Shown one piece after another: positions 1 to 5,374 of a DNA stretch of 11,827 nt. The position numbers and the translations under genes were made by a program. The notes under the pieces were generated by a model. The model had not been told where the DNA came from. It made no database searches and saw nothing but the letters and a program-made list of their open reading frames with translations. Source of the stretch: an uncultured Lachnospiraceae bacterium (GTDB lineage: Bacteria > Bacillota_A > Clostridia > Lachnospirales > Lachnospiraceae); contig CADBME010000375.1 in the NCBI GenBank assembly GCA_902795715.1, positions 1-11,827 on the forward strand, written 5' to 3'. How positions within the stretch are numbered: the stretch's first letter is position 1; each line of letters starts with the position of its first letter.

Positions 1-143
1 ATTATAACACAAACATGTACCTGTATGGGATAGTTTTTTCGGAGAAAGACTTACACGATTCTTACCGGTCATTAGCCTGCCTTTCATGAAGTCTCAGGCT
101 GCGAATGACTATTCATGAATTTCAAGTCCCTCCATCCTGCTTG

Positions 144-173
144 TTGCATCAGTGGATATTTTCATGGTAGAAT
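144..173 (+). promoter_or_regulatory. Candidate promoter for the DUF975-aroK operon
   Basis: A TAGAAT -10 element (168-173) is preceded by TG one base upstream (165-166), giving an extended -10. A weak -35, TTGCAT (144-149), lies 18 bases upstream. Transcription would start near 180, leaving a leader of about 58 bases that contains a small GGATAT/ATATCC hairpin (186-207). This is motif matching only. Confidence 0.45.
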
Positions 174-237
174 AGCAAAAATAAAGGATATATCTCAACC
201 GATATCCATAAAAATCATAAAAAGGGGAGGTCAGCCA

Positions 238-972
238 ATGAAACTCAGTGCGGCAGACTACAAAAAAATAGCAAGAAATGCCTTGAAAGGCCACTGGTTC
301 TCAGCTATCGGAGCCGGTTTTTTTGCAGTGTGGATGGGTGCCTTTACCTTCTCCATCCTTTCCTGGTTCGAGTATGTGGTTGTTCTCTACCTGGCAGCTT
401 TTTTTCTGGAGTCAATTCCCAATTTCGCCACCATCCTTCTGATCGTAATCCTGGTTATCAGCGTATTCTATTTCTTCTTCGGGGGAGTGATCCGCCTTGG
501 TTATATTGATTATAACCTGGCCCTGCTGGACAGGAGAAAGGCCACTCTTTCCAATCTGGGCCACCATCTCGGCTCCTGGTGGGACGTGATTGCCACCCGC
601 ATCTTCCGCTTCTGTCTCATGAGTCTTTTGTATTTTCTCTTTATCATTCCCGGAATCATAGCTCACTACTCTTACGCCATGGTTCCCTACATCATCGAAG
701 AGAAACCGGATTTTAACCTGGATGATGTCTTCCGGGCTTCAAGACACATCATGAAAGGGCATCGTTTTGAATTATTCTGGTTAAGACTCAGTTTCTTTGG
801 CTGGTATCTTCTGGGTTTTCTGACTCTGGGACTCGGCCTCTTATTTGTCATTCCCTATAAAAATGCTGCCGAGGCCGCCTTCTACAACGAAATCTCAGGA
901 AGAGCCGATGCCTATTACGGAAGGCGAAAAAACAAACATGACAGAATTCAGGAGGAAAACCATGCTGCATAA
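238..972 (+). CDS. DUF975 family integral membrane protein
   Basis: This is a 244-residue polytopic membrane protein of the DUF975 family, common in Firmicutes; its biochemical role is not established. It starts with a short amphipathic segment (MKLSAADYKKIARNALKGHW). Hydrophobic spans lie near residues 21-42, 46-58, 64-85, 123-144 and 181-206. Family-typical stretches are visible: IIPGIIAHYSYAMVPYII (136-153), the SRHIMKGHR region (168-176) and the late PYKNAAEAAFYNE (206-218). The C-terminus is hydrophilic and charged. The start at 238 is chosen because AGGGGAGG sits just upstream and the protein then begins like other family members; an in-frame ATG at 115 would add 41 residues without a matching site. 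The last 11 bases overlap aroK, suggesting translational coupling. Family assignment is confident; function is unknown. Confidence 0.85.
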   Translation: MKLSAADYKKIARNALKGHWFSAIGAGFFAVWMGAFTFSILSWFEYVVVLYLAAFFLESIPNFATILLIVILVISVFYFFFGGVIRLGYIDYNLALLDRRKATLSNLGHHLGSWWDVIATRIFRFCLMSLLYFLFIIPGIIAHYSYAMVPYIIEEKPDFNLDDVFRASRHIMKGHRFELFWLRLSFFGWYLLGFLTLGLGLLFVIPYKNAAEAAFYNEISGRADAYYGRRKNKHDRIQEENHAA

Positions 973-1468
973 GAATCTCTACCTGATCGGTTTCATGGGG
1001 AGCGGAAAAAGCACCATTGCAAAAGTCCTTGCCTCCCTGACCCGGGCAGACTGTATTGAAATGGACCAGGCCATCGAAAAAAGCCGGAATATGACTATTA
1101 GCTCGATTTTCGAAAAATACGGCGAGGAATCCTTCCGGGATTCGGAAACCCAACTCATAAAGGACCTTTCCCAAAAAGAAAATCAGATCGTATCCTGCGG
1201 GGGCGGTGCCGTTCTCCGGCCGGAAAACGTGGCCATGATGAAAAACAGCGGCCGGATCATCCTGCTGACCGCTTCTCCCCAAACTATCTGGAAGCGGGTC
1301 CGATACAGCACAAAGCGGCCGATTCTGAATGGGCACATGGAACCTGATTATATCTCCCGGCTCATGGAAAAAAGACAGCCGGCCTACCAAAGTGCAGCAG
1401 ACCTCACTGTGAACACTGACGGAAAAAAGCCCAAAGCCATCGCAGAAGAAATCCTGGACCTCTTATAG
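962..1468 (+). CDS. aroK: Shikimate kinase
   Basis: A cytoplasmic kinase that phosphorylates shikimate to shikimate 3-phosphate with ATP, in the chorismate pathway. The 168-residue length is typical. Visible motifs are the Walker A loop GFMGSGKST (10-18), the substrate aspartate in EMD (D35), ESFRD with R59, the CGGG substrate loop (79-82), the lid arginine in TKRPIL (R119) and the adenine-site segment EKRQPAY (136-142). The start at 962 is set by AGGAGG about 5 bases upstream and by the Walker A motif lying at the usual distance from the N-terminus; the in-frame ATG at 845 would add 39 unlike residues. The start lies inside the end of the DUF975 gene, so the two are probably coupled. The next gene, convergent, is aroE. 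The symbol aroL would serve equally well. Confidence 0.95.
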   Translation: MLHKNLYLIGFMGSGKSTIAKVLASLTRADCIEMDQAIEKSRNMTISSIFEKYGEESFRDSETQLIKDLSQKENQIVSCGGGAVLRPENVAMMKNSGRIILLTASPQTIWKRVRYSTKRPILNGHMEPDYISRLMEKRQPAYQSAADLTVNTDGKKPKAIAEEILDLL

Positions 1469-1483
1469 GTCCGGGATTTTTCT
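1453..1483 (+). terminator. Intrinsic terminator of the DUF975-aroK operon
   Basis: CCTGGACC (1453-1460) pairs with GGTCCGGG (1468-1475), 8 bp with one G-T pair and a 7-base loop, followed by ATTTTTCTT. The hairpin includes the aroK stop codon. On the minus strand the same stem is followed by ATTTCTTC, so it might also stop aroE transcripts weakly. Confidence 0.8.
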
Positions 1484-1501
1484 TGCTTAATTCTGACTTA
1501 A

Positions 1502-2371
1502 TTAAGAAAAAAACATCTTCTTGATGTGGTCTACAGGCATCTCCTGCCCCGTCCACAGCTCAAAGGATGCCGCTCCCTGATACAGAAGCATATACAGACC
1601 GTTAAAACAGGGTGCACCAATCTCCCTGGCCATGCAGAGAAGTTTTGTCTGTCCGGGATTGTAGATAATATCCGCAACAATCAGGTCTTTCCTGAGAAAA
1701 GAGGAATCCGGCAGGGGACAAAGGTCCGTATCCGGAGCCATTCCCACACTGGTGGCATTGGTAAGAATATACGAGGAATCAATAGAATCTCTAAGGCCCT
1801 CATTGTCCGGAAGGGCATGGACCGTAACTATGCAATCCGTCTGGCGGTTCAGCTCCTTTGCAATCTCCTTCACCCGCTCATAATTGGCACTCCTTCGGTT
1901 AAAAACCCGGATTTCCTTCATGCCGTCAAGAGCTGCCTGGACCAGGATGGCCGTCGCTGCTCCGCCGGCCCCAAGCAGAGTCATGGTCTTACCCCTCAGA
2001 TCATAGCCCTCCTCCAAAGCCGACCGCATAAAACCGGTCCCATCCGTCGTATGACCGACCAGAATGCCATTTTCATTGACAACAGTATTGACCGAACCAC
2101 TGATTCTGGCCGCAGGACTCAGCCGGTCCGCCAGCCTGCACATGAGATTTTTATCCGGCATGGTCAGATTCCATCCCCTGACCCCCATCAGGCGAAGACC
2201 TTCCACTACCCTTTCAAGCTCCTCCTTTCCCACATCAAAGCACAGGTAACGGTAATCCAGACCAAGCTTTCTAAAACTCTCATTATGCATCAGAGGGGAT
2301 ATGCTATGGGCAACCGGTCTTCCGAGAAGACCTGTGAGGACGGTAGTCCCTGTAATTCGATACTCATTCAT
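1502..2371 (-). CDS. aroE: Shikimate dehydrogenase (YdiB-like AroE)
   Basis: This enzyme reduces 3-dehydroshikimate to shikimate with a nicotinamide cofactor in the cytoplasm, the step before aroK. Its 289 residues show the substrate serines in HSISPLMHN (S23, S25), NLTMPDK with catalytic K74, SVNTVV (N95), GHTTDGTGF with D110, the dinucleotide loop GAGGAA (134-139), NATSVGM (205-211), DIIYNP (234-239) and the closing segment YMLLYQGAASFELWTG (260-275). The length, the FNRR turn (157-160) and the LLYQGA..F.LWTG ending resemble E. coli YdiB (quinate/shikimate dehydrogenase, usable with NAD or NADP) more than classical NADP-specific AroE. The position facing aroK favours a biosynthetic role. 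The start at 2371 has AGGAGGAG 7 bases upstream. A catabolic quinate role is possible but less likely. Confidence 0.92.
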   Translation of the reverse strand: MNEYRITGTTVLTGLLGRPVAHSISPLMHNESFRKLGLDYRYLCFDVGKEELERVVEGLRLMGVRGWNLTMPDKNLMCRLADRLSPAARISGSVNTVVNENGILVGHTTDGTGFMRSALEEGYDLRGKTMTLLGAGGAATAILVQAALDGMKEIRVFNRRSANYERVKEIAKELNRQTDCIVTVHALPDNEGLRDSIDSSYILTNATSVGMAPDTDLCPLPDSSFLRKDLIVADIIYNPGQTKLLCMAREIGAPCFNGLYMLLYQGAASFELWTGQEMPVDHIKKMFFS

Positions 2372-2457
2372 GAAGACTCTCCTCCTACATCTTTTGTTTT
2401 GTTTTTCTAATCACTGCGCACAAATGATTAATACTACATTAATGACAAAAAAACCAC

Positions 2458-2486
2458 TGGAAATTCATGAAAATATCATATATGAT
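2458..2486 (+). promoter_or_regulatory. Candidate promoter for the 59-residue protein gene
   Basis: TGGAAA (2458-2463) is separated by 17 bases from TATGAT (2481-2486), a 5/6 match to the -10 consensus. A start near 2493 would give a leader of about 70 bases. It lies in the divergent region shared with aroE. Motif matching only. Confidence 0.4.
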
Positions 2487-2564
2487 GAAATCAGAACAGG
2501 ACCGCCGATCCGAAGTTGACCGGCAGGCTATACATAAGATACAAGAATCAGGAGGTTATGAAAA

Positions 2565-2744
2565 ATGAGAGGTTATGAACTTGCACAGATTCTGAAAGAA
2601 CAGGGAATCACAGTAGAAGACGTAGCAGCTGAAATCGCTTACAGAAAAGAAACCAATGCACTCAGCAACAATCCGCAGAACGAAGCATTCAACGATATGA
2701 CACTCAGCCAGCTTCTCCGCATCAAAGAGATGTGGGACATCTAA
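2565..2744 (+). CDS. Small acidic protein of unknown function (59 residues)
   Basis: I do not recognise this protein. The reading frame begins MRGYELAQILKEQG and ends LLRIKEMWDI. It is soluble, has no cysteine, no signal peptide and no membrane segment, and is mildly acidic. It looks mostly helical: residues 4-13, 17-30 and 45-57 are likely helices, the first two resembling a small helix-turn-helix without being clearly one. Support for a real gene is strong: GGAGG (2551-2555) lies 9 bases before the ATG, an independent promoter candidate is upstream, and a very strong intrinsic terminator follows 57 bases after the stop. It forms its own transcription unit, divergent from aroE. An earlier ATG at 2558 is only 2 bases from the GGAGG and gives a 6-codon dead end. 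Confidence 0.75.
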   Translation: MRGYELAQILKEQGITVEDVAAEIAYRKETNALSNNPQNEAFNDMTLSQLLRIKEMWDI

Positions 2745-2801
2745 GCCGGGCATCAGCATCATAAGACATTATAAGAGACTGCCCTGATAAACAGCCATAG
2801 C

Positions 2802-2850
2802 AAACCGGCAGGATTTCGTGTATCAATACATGGAATCCTGCCGGTTTTTT
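2802..2850 (+). terminator. Strong intrinsic terminator after the 59-residue protein gene
   Basis: The arms 2802-2822 and 2827-2847 pair over 21 bp with only two G-T pairs and a TCAA tetraloop, ending in TTTTTT. The lower half is GC-rich (ACCGGCAGG). This is longer than a usual intrinsic terminator. Confidence 0.88.
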
Positions 2851-2942
2851 CATGAGAGGACGGCAGACCGGGTCATATAGACTCCTGGGGATTCCCTATC
2901 GATACATCGAAAACCTTCCGGTTTCCGCCACCCACAATAGAT

Positions 2943-2975
2943 TGACTGTCTGCTGACCGTCTGCTGACCGTCCTG
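2943..2975 (+). repeat. Three tandem 11-bp repeats
   Basis: Three consecutive 11-base units read TGACTGTCTGC, TGACCGTCTGC and TGACCGTCCTG. Units 1 and 2 differ at one position. A period of 11 bases is about one helical turn, as in direct-repeat operators for response regulators. They lie roughly 120-155 bases upstream of the likely promoter of the NlpC/P60 gene. An operator role is inference. Confidence 0.6.
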
Positions 2976-3063
2976 TTTTAGTAAAAAAGCTGTGCTTCCG
3001 TCAGCAAAATGTGACCTTATTGGAGTTTGTTCAGAGATTTAACATTTATTTAATATTGTTATT

Positions 3064-3103
3064 TGTATAAATATCACATATTTCAATAAATTTGTGCTAA
3101 AAT
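3064..3103 (+). promoter_or_regulatory. Candidate promoter region for the NlpC/P60 gene
   Basis: Two overlapping possibilities are seen. One is an extended -10, TG (3095-3096) then C then TAAAAT (3098-3103), which would start transcription near 3110. The other is TGTATAAA (3064-3071). Neither has a good -35 hexamer. The surrounding sequence is AT-rich, as expected of a clostridial promoter. Confidence 0.35.
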
Positions 3104-3198
3104 ATTTTTAATATTTTCGACCGTAATACAAAACATCACATTCTGAAGAATAATCCTACAGAAAGCAAGAGGGATCCTTCCGTCGAAAGGAGGTTGCA

Positions 3199-4245
3199 AT
3201 GGACCATAACCGCTATCAAGAATTCCATTCCGCAAATCGATATAGCAGCTCCAAAACCATGCACTATCTGAATATCGCCATACGCACCATGATTCTAGCG
3301 CTCCTGGCAGCCCTGCTCCTCTTATTATATCCTGCCCTGACAGGACACGCCCAAACCTATATGGCCACCGCAGACGTAAACGTGCGGGACAAGGCAAGCA
3401 TGGACTCCTCCGTCATCACATCCCTGAAAAAAGGAGCGAAAGTCAAACAAACAGGTGCGGACGGCCACTGGATCGCTATTCAAACCGATGACCAAACAGG
3501 TTATGTATACTACAAGTACCTTAAGAAAGTGGCTGACAGCAAATGGTATGTCAAAGCCACCGCAGTAAATCTACGTCAAAAACCGACAACCGAAAGTTCC
3601 AAGCTGGACCTCCTCTATCAGGGAGAAAAAGTTCTGGTCCTCTCAGCCGGCAAAGAATGGTCCAAAGTCAAAACCCGCAAAGGTAAAACCGGATATGTCT
3701 GCAACGAATACATGTCCAAAAAGAAGGTAGAAGCAGCCTCTGACGACAGCCAGGATCAGGGGAAAGCCGAAAAAAAGAAACCAGCCTTCAAGCCCAACGC
3801 CGATACCGGCCGGCAGCTGCAAAAAGCCGCCGCACACAGACCTAAAATCAACCTTTACCGCCATAAAGCCATAGAAACCGCAAAAAAACATCTGGGAGAC
3901 AAATACTCCCAGAAAAAACGAAACAAAAAAGGCTATGCCGACTGCTCCTCCCTGATGAGAGACGTCTTCAAAGCCGTCACCGGAGAAGACATCGGCGGAG
4001 ATACCAGCTCACAAGCTATCATTATGAACGAATACATCTATCCTATCTCCTCCGTCTACGACGCAGCCCCCGGAGATATTGTCTATCATCTGAGCTCCGA
4101 CAACCACGCCGGAATCTATCTGGGCAACGGACAGGTCCTTCACGCATCCCAAAGCCGGGGTAAAGTGGTAATCTCCTCCTTCCCGGAAGACGGATCCTTC
4201 TGGGAATACGGATGCAACGCATCCCTATTCGGCATTATCCGCTAG
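3199..4245 (+). CDS. Secreted or membrane-anchored SH3-SH3-NlpC/P60 peptidoglycan hydrolase
   Basis: A 348-residue extracellular cell-wall enzyme, probably cutting peptide cross-bridges or stems of peptidoglycan. In order it has a 30-residue polar N-terminus, a hydrophobic segment (31-48) ending in a possible signal-peptidase site (GHA-QT, after residue 51), two bacterial SH3 domains (about 54-111 and 115-173, each with a V(N)LR/VR motif and a GYV core), a charged linker (174-215) and a C-terminal NlpC/P60 domain (about 219-348). The catalytic Cys249 is in YADCSSLM, His303 in NHAGIYLG and His315 in VLHAS; the 12-residue spacing of the histidines matches the family. The usual DCSG is DCSS here. 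The start at 3199 has AAAGGAGG 6 bases upstream; Met21 would give a shorter signal peptide but lacks such a site. The exact bond cut cannot be read from sequence. Confidence 0.9.
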   Translation: MDHNRYQEFHSANRYSSSKTMHYLNIAIRTMILALLAALLLLLYPALTGHAQTYMATADVNVRDKASMDSSVITSLKKGAKVKQTGADGHWIAIQTDDQTGYVYYKYLKKVADSKWYVKATAVNLRQKPTTESSKLDLLYQGEKVLVLSAGKEWSKVKTRKGKTGYVCNEYMSKKKVEAASDDSQDQGKAEKKKPAFKPNADTGRQLQKAAAHRPKINLYRHKAIETAKKHLGDKYSQKKRNKKGYADCSSLMRDVFKAVTGEDIGGDTSSQAIIMNEYIYPISSVYDAAPGDIVYHLSSDNHAGIYLGNGQVLHASQSRGKVVISSFPEDGSFWEYGCNASLFGIIR

Positions 4246-4277
4246 TGGGACAATGGGGACGTATCATATTGTCCCAC
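4245..4277. repeat. REP-like inverted repeat at the NlpC/P60 stop codon
   Basis: GTGGGACAAT (4245-4254) pairs perfectly with ATTGTCCCAC (4268-4277) around a 13-base loop. GGGAC occurs twice on the left (4247-4251 and 4256-4260), so either copy can pair with GTCCC (4271-4275). No T-tract follows on either strand, so it is a poor intrinsic terminator. The GGGGAC/GTCCC look resembles short repeats often found near IS200-like (RAYT) transposases; that link is from general knowledge and no such transposase is in the window. Confidence 0.55.
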
Positions 4278-4314
4278 ATTGTTAAAAAAATATTAAACAT
4301 GCACTTTATTGTAG

Positions 4315-4558
4315 GACGGATCCACAGATAGTGTGATTCCAACGCGGACCGGCGACCCTGACGCTCCGGCAAGCTAACAGCATATTCCGACTACAGACCC
4401 ATCCATCATTTTTAACAATTGATGGATGGGTCTTATGGTTCCGGGGTATTCGCGGACCAATTTCTCATACCCCGGAACCATAGTCTCCATTGCTGTGGAT
4501 CTCGCCTCCGCTGGGTCTGAACGGTCCGCTTATGGAACCACACTGCCTGTGATCCGTC
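4315..4558. repeat. 244-bp inverted-repeat element with Y-shaped folding potential
   Basis: Outer arms 4315-4351 and 4522-4558 pair in blocks of 8, 4, 6, 5 and 8 bp with small interruptions. The pairing continues inward: 4354-4358 with 4513-4517, 4368-4375 with 4499-4506 (imperfect), 4377-4382 with 4491-4496, and 4389-4393 with 4481-4485. The centre holds two abutting hairpins: 4395-4408 with 4420-4433 (14 bp, perfect) and 4434-4449 with 4467-4482 (16 bp, perfect, sharing its last two pairs with the inner stem). The whole can form a three-way junction as RNA or extrude as DNA. No T-tract follows, no clear target-site duplication flanks it, and no coding frame is credible. It may be a miniature mobile element or a structured RNA; I recognise neither. 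Confidence 0.75.
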
Positions 4559-4560
4559 TG

Positions 4561-4572
4561 TTCTGCGCAGAA
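4561..4572. repeat. Perfect 12-bp palindrome
   Basis: TTCTGCGCAGAA is fully self-complementary and sits two bases outside the right edge of the inverted-repeat element, downstream of the Nudix gene. It could be an operator-like site, part of an insertion target, or chance. Confidence 0.4.
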
Positions 4573-4615
4573 AACTCAGGCTGATATAATCCGTCGTCCC
4601 CTGCTCATTCCTCCC

Positions 4616-5251
4616 TTATTTCACCCCTAAAAAGAACATGAGGGCTGCCCAGGTATAGAGGGGATAGTAAAAACCATGCTGGTCCACACCCTGGGACAGG
4701 AGGTCCTGGGCATCCTTGTGGTCAAGGATGCAGAAGCCATCAAAGACTTCGGATCCTTCTGCGCCTGATTGACTCATCTTCGGCATCTCGTCCCGGTTGA
4801 TGGAAATATAAACAAGGGCGTTGCTCTCATCGGTCATGCCCGGTGTGCTGAATACACAGGGATTGATGATGGCGATCTCATCACTTTCCTGTATCATAAT
4901 TCCAGTCTCTTCATAAAGCTCCCTGGCTGCTGTCAGTTCAATGGCATTGGGATTGTCATAGTCTTCCGGATCGATGATTCCGGCCGGCACGCTGAGCATA
5001 TACTGTCCTACAGGATACCGGAATTCCCTGTTCAGGAGGAGTTTTTTCTCCTGACCTTTGATGTTAATGACGACAAAGCAGCTGACTGCGTCGGGAAGAT
5101 GGGTCTTAAACTCTTCTTCTTCCATCAGGGCCGGAAGGCGGTCCGGCTGGCGGCGGCTGGCTACATAGTATTTGCCCTGGTCCTGTCTTTCAAATTCGTA
5201 AAATCTTAAGAATTTTGCATCGTATAGGGTTTTGACCTGGTCTTTTCTCAT
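4616..5251 (-). CDS. Nudix hydrolase, ADP-ribose pyrophosphatase type
   Basis: Probably hydrolyses ADP-ribose or a related nucleoside diphosphate derivative in the cytoplasm. The 211-residue protein has the ADPRase-like lead-in NREFRYPVG (74-82) and SVPAGIID (87-94), then the metal-binding helix RELYEETGI (110-118) with E111, E114 and E115, and FSTPGMTDE (134-142), corresponding to the loop after the Nudix box in that subfamily. The spacing from G91 to R110 is five residues longer than the canonical box, with an insert around EDYDNPNA. The start at 5251 is supported by GAGGAG 6 bases upstream; an in-frame ATG at 5314 would add 21 highly basic residues. It lies 123 bases after the ABC exporter and has its own promoter candidate. 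The exact substrate is not determined. Confidence 0.87.
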   Translation of the reverse strand: MRKDQVKTLYDAKFLRFYEFERQDQGKYYVASRRQPDRLPALMEEEEFKTHLPDAVSCFVVINIKGQEKKLLLNREFRYPVGQYMLSVPAGIIDPEDYDNPNAIELTAARELYEETGIMIQESDEIAIINPCVFSTPGMTDESNALVYISINRDEMPKMSQSGAEGSEVFDGFCILDHKDAQDLLSQGVDQHGFYYPLYTWAALMFFLGVK

Positions 5252-5257
5252 GGCAAT

Positions 5258-5263
5258 CTCCTC
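5258..5263 (-). promoter_or_regulatory. Ribosome binding site fixing the Nudix start
   Basis: GAGGAG on the minus strand, 6 bases before the ATG at 5251. It decides against the longer frame opening at 5314, whose extra residues are encoded by the AT-rich promoter-like stretch. Confidence 0.75.
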
Positions 5264-5284
5264 TGATATTCGTCTGTGTTTTTG

Positions 5285-5314
5285 TTTATATCTTTTTTTA
5301 TATCTTAAATACAA
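5285..5314 (-). promoter_or_regulatory. Candidate promoter for the Nudix gene
   Basis: On the minus strand TTGTAT (5314-5309) is followed after 18 bases by TATAAA (5290-5285). The region also has a near-tandem repeat of AAGATATAAA. No convincing terminator separates it from the ABC genes, so readthrough is also possible. Confidence 0.4.
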
Positions 5315-5374
5315 GATCTGTTATAAGGTTTTGTCCGGCTTTCCGGCCTTTTCCGGGATTGAGGCTTCTTCCCT

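Larger units (their letters stand above)
2851..3198. other. Intergenic region upstream of the NlpC/P60 gene
   Basis: There is no convincing coding region. The first part (to about 3000) is of mixed composition and contains three 11-bp tandem repeats. From about 3025 to 3120 it is strongly AT-rich, with two -10-like elements. The stretch 3120-3186 is the probable untranslated leader, ending in AAAGGAGG before the 3199 start. I saw no riboswitch or T-box. Confidence 0.6.

Noticed and set aside
61..120. AGCCTG/CAGGCT hairpin near the left edge
   Set aside because: A six-bp stem with a 15-base loop and no T-tract is not distinguishable from chance.
115..237. In-frame upstream start extending the DUF975 protein
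   Set aside because: It has no ribosome binding site and the added residues do not fit the family; the site before 238 is excellent.
845..961. Longer aroK start
   Set aside because: It would overlap the DUF975 gene by over 120 bases and add residues not found in shikimate kinases; AGGAGG precedes 962.
1526..2410. Long plus-strand open frame opposite aroE
   Set aside because: It is an antisense shadow; the minus strand encodes a protein with complete shikimate dehydrogenase motifs.
2516..2543. TTGACC with a GATACA -10 just before the 59-residue gene
   Set aside because: The -10 is a poor match and transcription would start at the ribosome binding site itself, leaving almost no leader.
5252..5314. 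Upstream start of the Nudix protein
   Set aside because: The extra residues are highly basic, come from AT-rich promoter-like DNA, and have no ribosome binding site.
5330..5374. CCGG-rich stretch after the second ABC gene as a terminator
   Set aside because: Only 4-bp stems form and no T-tract follows on the minus strand.
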